Source of the DNA: Bacteroidales bacterium
GTDB lineage: Bacteria; Bacteroidota; Bacteroidia; Bacteroidales; UBA932
Length of the DNA stretch: 58,643 nucleotides
Assembly: GCA_017471965.1 (NCBI GenBank)
Contig: JAFURF010000013.1
Coordinates: 1 to 58,643 of the forward strand
Reading direction: 5' to 3'
A program made the position numbers and the translations under genes. Below the pieces are notes generated by a model. That model searched no databases and was not told the DNA's origin. It was given only the letters and a program-made list of their open reading frames with translations. This document shows, piece by piece, positions 52,956 to 58,643 of this stretch. Within the stretch, counting starts at the first letter, position 1. Each line of letters starts with the position of its first letter.

Positions 52956-55858
52956 ATCCTGTTGAAGTCACAATATTTACACACCTCAGCATCCTGTGTC
53001 CTGCGGAAAGGGACCGAGCGGTCACACATCTCCTCAAGAAGTCTTTTCAGACGTTCCGACATCTCGTTACAGAATGTTCTGTTCATAGGGATTGTCTTAG
53101 GGAGGTCGTTGAAAAGATGTGATGTCGAATAGACACTGTTATATACGACTTTCCCTTCTACCTCTTTCCGTCCCTGCACAAGCATGTCATATATGAAGAA
53201 TTGAAGAGCGATCTTCGGTCTGTCCTTCACGTCAGGAGTAAAGATCGTTTCAGCGATTGATGCGGCATTTCCATCATGGATATTCTCATCATCTTCCAGA
53301 ACCTTTCCTGTCTTGTAGTCCACCACCCTGGCCTGATCAGGTGCAAAACTGTCAAGACGGTCGATGAATCCCTTGAACCTCTGTCCGTGAAGTTCGCCGG
53401 TCACCCTCAGTTCACGTCCGAGAATCCGGAACTCATCCACTCCTTCCGCCGTCATCTTCTCAAGATCCCTTTCAAGGGTCTTCATCACATAACGCACAAT
53501 TACATCCGTCACGACAAGATTCCTGCCCGTGACATCCATCGAGTTCAACTGACGCACGATGAGAGCCTTTACCTTCTTCCTGACATCTTCCGGGCGGTCC
53601 AGCCATCCTCTTATGTATGAACTGCTCACCGATGCCATAGGAGCGACAGGAAGACCTCCGTCCGGAGCATTGTCATCAAAGACGAAATCTTCTCTCATCG
53701 CATACTCATGAGCATAAACAGACCTCATCGTCTCATGATAGACCACGCCGAACATTCCGTAATCAAGAGACTCGGTCACCTCTTCCTCCAGTTTCAGTCC
53801 CTTTATGGTGCTGTAGTAGAATTTGGCCGGACACGCGAGATAGTTCTGAAGAGCAGTCGCAGACAGCACAGTCGCCCTTATCCTGTCAACATCTTCAGAA
53901 GTCTTTTCTATCATCGGCATCTGTGCAGCCTTCATGTTTCCGAACTTAACGACATATCGGTTCACAGGCACATTGAAATGATATTCCAACTGTTTGATGT
54001 ATCTGCTTTCCTCCCCGGACTTCATGCCTTCGGTCCTTGAATCCATCAGCATCCAGACCGTGGACGCACGTGAAATCATCCTATAGAAATAATAGGCCCA
54101 TACCGCATCCTGATACTCATAGGTAGGCAGACCGAATCCCTTGCGAAGTTCCGGAGGGATGAAGGACGAACTGACGCTTCTGCGCGGGAAGACGCCCTCA
54201 TTCGCGGAAAGGATTATCAGATTTGAGAAATCCAGGGCCCTTGTCTCCAGAGGGCCCATTATCTGAAGGCCCTTCAAAGGCTCCCCGCGGAAAGGCACCG
54301 ACACCGAACCTAGTATCTGAGCCAAGAGCCTGACATATGTGACAGGAAGGACTTCAAGTCCTATCTCCTGAATCACATTTATGCTTTTATAATACTCTTT
54401 GGCATATTCCAGTTCCAGCGCAAGAGACATGTCATCAGCAAGTGAAGGCGCAACTGACGCAATCACTTCCTTCTGATATTCCGAGAACCTCCTGATCTGT
54501 TCTGCAGACGCGGACTTAGGATCAGTGAGTACAGGGCGGAAAAGCACATCCATCAAAGGAGTACCTCTAAGGTCATCCTGCGGGATGTAGTACCTGGCCC
54601 CGTCCTTCACAGCCTCGACCAATTCCATTGTACGGGCATCCGCCGCCTTTCTGAACACTGCGGAAGAAAATATATCCCATACCTGCTTATGGTAGAAATG
54701 CCATCTCCCGTTGCGGAAGACACTATGAATCTGCATCGCCGACACGTCTGACATCATGGAGTATATCTGACTGCCGCTCATAGGAAGTCCCATTGTCACA
54801 TTTATGTCATGTACATCCTCCGGAATCGAATTGAGTACAGGAACGAGCAGGCTTTCATCAGGAAGGACAACAGCACAATCACCATAGTCATCAACATGTC
54901 TGAGAATATCAGGTATACGCTTTGCCTGACCTACAGACGAAGCGACACTCACCACATTGATCTCAGGAACCAGAAGACCGTCTACGTCCCAGTCCTGCAC
55001 CTGAGGGAATTCGCTCACATTTGCCGACATGAAGAATGAAGACCTGTTCTGCGGATTCCTTATCATATCCCCGGACCAGTCCCAGCAGAATTCCGCACGT
55101 CCTGCATCACGAAGTTTCTTCAATACAGCCTTCTCACATTCATTAAGAGCATTGAGGCCGACAAAGACGAGCAGGACATCATCCATGAATACATCCTTCA
55201 GTATATCGACGGCAGGCATCATGTCAAACCTGCTGGCGATAGTCCTGTATATCATCCCTTCATATGCGGCACCCTTCTTCGAAAGAAGGTCATTGTACTG
55301 CCTGTACAAGGGATACAGGAGATTCCATATCTGAAGAAATCTGCTCTTCACATTCTCACTTCCGATGTCCACCGTGAGTTTGCCGGATGCATCATTGAAA
55401 TGGCTGACAAATCCTTCTATGGCCTTTCTCTGCCTGTCGGTAAGATAGGAAAAGTTATCCTGCAGGGCCTTGAAGTCGGCCACATTGGCAAATATCTGCG
55501 AAGGATCCACAAGATACTTGTCGACATCATCGAAGTCGCCCAGAATGACGTCTCCCCAGAAAATGAACTCATCCAGAGGCTCAGCCTTCGGGTTCAACTT
55601 CCTGTAGCATTCATAAAGATCAAGCAGGAGCCTGACCCTGTCGGCGGGTACCAGTCCGCTGATCTCCGTAAAAAGATCATTGATGGTAAACATCTTGGGC
55701 ATCAGGACCGGACCGCCGTCACTGTTTGCAGCGACAGCATCCGCAAGATGCTTTCTGAAGAACACCATGGAACGGCGGTTCGGAAATATAAAACATCGTT
55801 TATGTAAATCGCCGCACGAACTGTAATGGTCAGCGACCTGTTTCAGGAACGGTTTCAT
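52943..55858 (-). CDS. addB: AddB-like nuclease with iron-sulfur cluster motif
   Basis: About 971 residues from ATG at 55858-55856 (an earlier in-frame start at 55909 is less likely). The N-terminal part begins KRCFIFPNRRSMVFFRKHLAD, a degenerate helicase-like region without an intact Walker A. The C-terminal PD-(D/E)XK domain has DRLDSFAPDQARVVDYKTGK. One Cys in YLACPAKFYYS (about 672) and three in CKYCDFNRIC at the end give the C...CxxCx5C pattern of the AddB 4Fe-4S clamp. Partner gene addA follows with overlap. Confidence 0.92.
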   Translation of the reverse strand: MKPFLKQVADHYSSCGDLHKRCFIFPNRRSMVFFRKHLADAVAANSDGGPVLMPKMFTINDLFTEISGLVPADRVRLLLDLYECYRKLNPKAEPLDEFIFWGDVILGDFDDVDKYLVDPSQIFANVADFKALQDNFSYLTDRQRKAIEGFVSHFNDASGKLTVDIGSENVKSRFLQIWNLLYPLYRQYNDLLSKKGAAYEGMIYRTIASRFDMMPAVDILKDVFMDDVLLVFVGLNALNECEKAVLKKLRDAGRAEFCWDWSGDMIRNPQNRSSFFMSANVSEFPQVQDWDVDGLLVPEINVVSVASSVGQAKRIPDILRHVDDYGDCAVVLPDESLLVPVLNSIPEDVHDINVTMGLPMSGSQIYSMMSDVSAMQIHSVFRNGRWHFYHKQVWDIFSSAVFRKAADARTMELVEAVKDGARYYIPQDDLRGTPLMDVLFRPVLTDPKSASAEQIRRFSEYQKEVIASVAPSLADDMSLALELEYAKEYYKSINVIQEIGLEVLPVTYVRLLAQILGSVSVPFRGEPLKGLQIMGPLETRALDFSNLIILSANEGVFPRRSVSSSFIPPELRKGFGLPTYEYQDAVWAYYFYRMISRASTVWMLMDSRTEGMKSGEESRYIKQLEYHFNVPVNRYVVKFGNMKAAQMPMIEKTSEDVDRIRATVLSATALQNYLACPAKFYYSTIKGLKLEEEVTESLDYGMFGVVYHETMRSVYAHEYAMREDFVFDDNAPDGGLPVAPMASVSSSYIRGWLDRPEDVRKKVKALIVRQLNSMDVTGRNLVVTDVIVRYVMKTLERDLEKMTAEGVDEFRILGRELRVTGELHGQRFKGFIDRLDSFAPDQARVVDYKTGKVLEDDENIHDGNAASIAETIFTPDVKDRPKIALQFFIYDMLVQGRKEVEGKVVYNSVYSTSHLFNDLPKTIPMNRTFCNEMSERLKRLLEEMCDRSVPFRRTQDAEVCKYCDFNRICSK

Positions 55859-55917
55859 GTCTGCAAAGATACTGTTGAATATTGCCAAAGCATGGCACAA
55901 TGACCTCAAATACGAAC

Positions 55918-55937
55918 AGGGTCGGAAAACCGACCCT
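55918..55937. repeat. Perfect hairpin at the stop codon of the Hsp15-like gene
   Basis: AGGGTCGG (55918-55925) and CCGACCCT (55930-55937) form an 8-base stem with a 4-base loop. On the minus strand it starts within the TAG stop of the S4 gene. There is no T-run after it, so it may stabilise the mRNA end or act as a weak terminator before addB. Confidence 0.6.
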
Positions 55938-56382
55938 ATTCATCATCTTCTTCCATGCCGAAATCGAAAGCAAGACGCTCGGCAATGTCATCCGGAACAT
56001 CGAAACTGAGGTTGCTCCACAGATCTTCCATCTGTCTGCGGTCCTTCTTGGTCGGACGACCGGCACCTCTGTCACGCTTAAGAAAGAATGTCTCGACCGG
56101 CGCACGAAGTTTGGCCAGTTCCTCCGGAGGAGTGAGATTCTCTGCATATAGCGGCACCAGTCTGGCACCTTGGCGCTTGTCTATCAATTGGAGCACCTTA
56201 TATGTATATGTGACAGCACCTTTTCTTGCCACTATCACATCACCGGCCTTCACAGCCTTGGACGGCTTCACATCTCCCCCGTTCAACCGTATCTTACCAC
56301 CTTTGCAGGCATCGGTCGCCTCACTTCGGGTCTTGTAGACTCTTATAGCCCACAGATATTTGTCTATCCTTACCTCTTCCAT
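55936..56382 (-). CDS. S4-domain RNA-binding protein, Hsp15-like
   Basis: A 148-residue protein with an S4 domain at the N-terminus: VRIDKYLWAIRVYKTRSEATDACKGGKIRLNGG, the usual Hsp15 (HslR) start. The rest is short and basic, with GRPTKKDRRQMEDLW near residue 112 and an acidic end. E. coli Hsp15 rescues 50S subunits that carry a stalled nascent chain by binding them at the tRNA site. It lies 3 bases after manA and 77 bases before addB, ending in a hairpin. Confidence 0.9.
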   Translation of the reverse strand: MEEVRIDKYLWAIRVYKTRSEATDACKGGKIRLNGGDVKPSKAVKAGDVIVARKGAVTYTYKVLQLIDKRQGARLVPLYAENLTPPEELAKLRAPVETFFLKRDRGAGRPTKKDRRQMEDLWSNLSFDVPDDIAERLAFDFGMEEDDE

Positions 56383-56385
56383 AAC

Positions 56386-57714
56386 CTATGACAAGGGTCC
56401 GCGACCGCCACCGAAAAAGCCTAGAGGGCTCGCTCCGGCAGGGCCAGATGTTTCATCTTCATCCATGAGTCCGTCTTCGAGACCTTCATAATCCTCATTC
56501 TCAAGGAAAGCCTCCGTATCAGGATCTATATATTCGTCCACTTCATCCACCGGACGGCATACGGCCTCAAGAAGAACGGTACTACGGTCACGTGGGACGA
56601 GGAAGAAATCCGGCATATCGGCAGGAACAAGGATCGTATCGCCCTTGACGAACTCATAGTTCTCCATGCACGCCTCGCCGTTCTCCTTGTTTGAAGGAAT
56701 CTGAATCGAAGCACCTCCTTCAATACATATATATATGATGAAACTCTCGAACTTCTCGGTATATATATGAAGTGGGTCGGTAAGGTTCACCTTGGTCACG
56801 CAGAACTCCGGCCTCTCGATGAGGGTCTCGGCGATCCTGTCGCCATGGCCTTCTTCATGATGATGGTGATGTTCATGACAATGACATTCATGCCCTTCTT
56901 CGTTACAATGGCATTCCGGTTCCCTGCATGGTTCATGCGACTGCTCTTCACCCCAAAGAGGGCCCTTGCGGTACATGCATGGATCGAATGCACGATAGTC
57001 TATGATATCTATCGCCTCCTCAAGGTGGAGAGGACGCGCGGTTTCAGGATTGAATTCCCTTCCCCAGTCATAAAGGCGGAAAGTCATGTCCGACGACTCC
57101 TGCACCTCAGCAATCAGGAGACCGCCGTCTGCGGCATGTACGGTCCCTGGAGCGATGAAAAGAACGTCGCCCTTTTTCGGATATATGACATTCAGAACCT
57201 CCTCTAACGTCCCATTATGACACCTGTCGTAAAGTTCCTGCGCCGACATCTCCTTATTGAAACCGGCATATATGCGTGCACCCGGCTTAGCATCCATCAC
57301 ATACCATATCTCGGCCTTGCCGAGGGAATCGTACCTTTCGGCGGCGATCTCATCATCAGGATGCACCTGCACGGAGAGTCTGTCATTGATGTCCAGGAAC
57401 TTTATCAGAAGCGGGAACTGACGTCCGTAATACCTGTACACATCCTCTCCTACGATCCTTTCGAGATATGTCTCCATGATCTCGCTTATGGTGTTTCCTG
57501 CAAGCCAGCCATCAGCAACCACAGAATCCACTATCCCCATGTCAGCAAGTTCCCAACTTTCACCGATCCTTTCGTCCGCACCTATCGGATTTTCATTTCC
57601 TTCCTCATCACACTCCACGAACTTCTTGCCCAGTTCCTTGGCCAGTGCAGTGCCTCCCCACGGTCTTCTTGAGGCTTCCGGAATGAATCTGAACGGATAT
57701 AATCTCTTTTCCAT
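56386..57714 (-). CDS. manA: Type I mannose-6-phosphate isomerase with His/Cys-rich insert
   Basis: A 442-residue cupin enzyme, longer than the usual 320 or so. N-terminal FRFIPEASRRPWGGTALAKE, the metal-site segment LSVQVHPDDEIAAERY, KAEIWYVMDAKPGA and APGTVHAADGG are standard. Around residues 255-288 an insert is packed with His and Cys (EGHECHCHEHHHHHEEGHG). The C-terminal tail is acidic and ends in Gly/Pro (FFGGGRGPLS). The enzyme interconverts mannose 6-phosphate and fructose 6-phosphate with zinc. A weak -7 box TATCTTCG (57755-57748, minus strand) precedes it. Confidence 0.93.
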   Translation of the reverse strand: MEKRLYPFRFIPEASRRPWGGTALAKELGKKFVECDEEGNENPIGADERIGESWELADMGIVDSVVADGWLAGNTISEIMETYLERIVGEDVYRYYGRQFPLLIKFLDINDRLSVQVHPDDEIAAERYDSLGKAEIWYVMDAKPGARIYAGFNKEMSAQELYDRCHNGTLEEVLNVIYPKKGDVLFIAPGTVHAADGGLLIAEVQESSDMTFRLYDWGREFNPETARPLHLEEAIDIIDYRAFDPCMYRKGPLWGEEQSHEPCREPECHCNEEGHECHCHEHHHHHEEGHGDRIAETLIERPEFCVTKVNLTDPLHIYTEKFESFIIYICIEGGASIQIPSNKENGEACMENYEFVKGDTILVPADMPDFFLVPRDRSTVLLEAVCRPVDEVDEYIDPDTEAFLENEDYEGLEDGLMDEDETSGPAGASPLGFFGGGRGPLS

Positions 57715-57852
57715 AATATACTTGTTTATTGCATAGTCTTCAATCTGCGAAGATAATGTTTTTTATCAAGAAAACTTTCGGACTGGTACAGATATTGACA
57801 TTCCGATGTGGTCCCATGAAAAGGACATATATATATAAACAATTTAACAGAT

Positions 57853-57857
57853 AGGAG
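57853..57857 (+). promoter_or_regulatory. Shine-Dalgarno-like AGGAG before hsp20
   Basis: AGGAG lies 8 bases before the ATG at 57866. Clear Shine-Dalgarno sequences are rare in Bacteroidota and I see none this good before the other genes here, so translation of this chaperone may be regulated differently. Confidence 0.55.
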
Positions 57858-57865
57858 ATAAAGAT

Positions 57866-58318
57866 ATGTTACCAGCAAGAAGGTTCAGCGGTCAGTACGG
57901 ACTGACAGATTTCTTCAATGACATCTTTGACAACCGCACTTTGGAAAAAGTGGGCGTGACCTCTCCGGCGATCAATGTCAAAGAGAATGAGACCGGATAT
58001 AAGATAGAGGTTGCAGTCCCCGGCATGTGCAAGGATGATTTCAAGATCCACCTCAACAAGGACGGAAACCTTGTTATCGAAATGGAGAAGAAGGACTGCG
58101 GCTGCAAGGAGAAGGAGAAGGACAATGACAAGAAGGAATGCAAATACCTCAGGAAGGAATTTTCATACACAAGGTTCAGCCAGACCCTTCTGCTCCCCGA
58201 AAACGCAGACAAGGACGGCATCGAAGCAAATGTCAGCAATGGAATACTTTATGTGAGGATTCCTAAGACGACAAAAGAGAAAGTTGAAGAAGAAAAACGC
58301 GTAATTGAGGTCAAATGA
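57866..58318 (+). CDS. Hsp20/alpha-crystallin family small heat-shock protein
   Basis: A 150-residue cytosolic holdase. The alpha-crystallin domain (about 35-140) has SPAINVKENETGYKIEVAVPG, NLVIEMEKK, ANVSNGILYVRIPK and a short C-terminal tail. A loop of about 20 residues (about 76-93) is Lys/Glu rich and carries three Cys (KDCGCKEKEKDNDKKECKY), where related proteins normally have only charged residues. It binds unfolding proteins until ATP-dependent chaperones act. It is transcribed divergently from manA, with a terminator downstream. Confidence 0.95.
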   Translation: MLPARRFSGQYGLTDFFNDIFDNRTLEKVGVTSPAINVKENETGYKIEVAVPGMCKDDFKIHLNKDGNLVIEMEKKDCGCKEKEKDNDKKECKYLRKEFSYTRFSQTLLLPENADKDGIEANVSNGILYVRIPKTTKEKVEEEKRVIEVK

Positions 58319-58375
58319 TCATACGCGCCAACGAAAACATTGAGTTTCACTGTTTTTCGGATTCTGAACACAACA

Positions 58376-58412
58376 GGCGGCGGGTCCAGAATGGCTCGCC
58401 GCCAAATTTTTT
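58376..58412 (+). terminator. Intrinsic terminator of hsp20
   Basis: GGCGGCG (58376-58382) and CGCCGCC (58397-58403) form a 7-base G/C stem with a 14-base loop, followed by AAATTTTTT. It is 57 bases after the stop codon and before the tRNA promoter. A further A/T hairpin (TTTTTTGAC/GTCAAAAAA) follows immediately. Confidence 0.75.
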
Positions 58413-58442
58413 GACATTTTTCGTCAAAAAATGCAAGAAAAA

Positions 58443-58473
58443 TTTGCAGGTTAAGAAAAAATGAGTACCTTTG
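58443..58473 (+). promoter_or_regulatory. Bacteroidota promoter for the tRNA cluster
   Basis: TTTG (58443-58446) and TACCTTTG (58466-58473) are separated by 19 bases, an exact -33/-7 match. The tRNA-Asp gene starts 39 bases after the -7 box. Confidence 0.7.
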
Positions 58474-58512
58474 CATCCGCGTTCGACAAAAACGCATTAA
58501 GACTGAACAAAT

Positions 58513-58589
58513 GGTGCGGTAGTTCAGCTGGTTAGAATACCGGCCTGTCACGCCGGGGGTCGCGGGTTCGAGTCCCGTCCGCACCGCCA
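58513..58589 (+). tRNA. tRNA-Asp (anticodon GTC)
   Basis: The 77-base sequence has acceptor arms GGTGCGG and CCGCACC, discriminator G and an encoded CCA. The anticodon loop CTGTCAC gives GTC (58547-58549), and GGTTCGAGTCC is the T loop. It is complete. Confidence 0.97.
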
Positions 58590-58591
58590 AA

Positions 58592-58643
58592 GGGAGCATA
58601 GCTCAGTTGGTTTAGAGCATCTGCCTTACAAGCAGAGGGTCGG
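58592..58643 (+). tRNA. tRNA-Val (anticodon TAC), truncated by the window edge
   Basis: It starts GGGAGCATAGCTCAGTTGG 2 bases after tRNA-Asp. The anticodon stem TCTGC/GCAGA encloses CTTACAA, with anticodon TAC at 58627-58629. The T arm and acceptor 3' strand are cut off at 58643. Confidence 0.93.

Noticed and set aside
1-58643. CRISPR arrays, insertion sequences, integrases or prophage genes
   Set aside because: I saw no regularly spaced short repeats, transposase or phage-like reading frames anywhere in the window.

Overview
The window comes from a member of the Bacteroidota, most likely the order Bacteroidales. Direct pointers are an adjacent SusC/SusD pair, a hybrid two-component system with N-terminal propellers, many short lipoprotein signal peptides, an almost complete lack of Shine-Dalgarno sequences, and -7 promoter boxes of the Bacteroidota form TAnnTTTG upstream of many genes. 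Carbohydrate genes suggest a gut or rumen lineage that degrades pectin. I cannot name the genus from sequence alone.

Region 1 (1-14740) is mostly housekeeping. A truncated class II fructose-bisphosphate aldolase runs off the left edge and is divergent from gmk-nadD-traX-like. A minus-strand operon follows (8649 down to 2476): an unknown membrane-anchored protein, DUF3822, rsmD, a DUF4861-like secreted protein, a SulP transporter and a HerA-like ATPase. Divergent from it is a plus-strand run: nrnA-like DHH phosphoesterase, two FKBP-type lipoproteins, a MATE exporter, a cytidylate-kinase-like protein and a class C beta-lactamase-like serine hydrolase. The only gene-free gap over 300 bases (14741-15238) holds remnants of a decayed reading frame, twin hairpins and a terminator.

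Region 2 (15185-38079) is a complete pectin utilisation locus of about 23 kb, entirely on the minus strand. In transcription order it has a GH28 polygalacturonase, a CE12-CE8 esterase fusion, an HTCS regulator, a GH105-PL1 fusion, a PL1 pectate lyase lipoprotein, SusC, SusD and a giant 1811-residue surface lipoprotein built from repeated beta-helix (DUF4957/DUF5123-type) modules. A strong intrinsic terminator closes it. Together the products would de-esterify homogalacturonan, cleave it by lysis and hydrolysis, import the oligomers, remove unsaturated ends in the periplasm and sense the fragments. Candidate operators (inverted repeats over -7 boxes) lie before GH28 and susC, and a 99-bp palindromic element lies between the two lyase genes.

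Region 3 (38130-58643) starts with an ackA-ptb-buk operon (acyl-phosphate energy conservation). It continues with a short ComEC, a FISUMP lipoprotein-LemA-TPM operon, ApbE, LolA-like, FtsK, DUF4290, an AddAB nuclease/helicase pair, an Hsp15-like S4 protein, a mannose-6-phosphate isomerase with a His/Cys-rich insert, an Hsp20 chaperone, and a tRNA-Asp/tRNA-Val cluster cut by the right edge.
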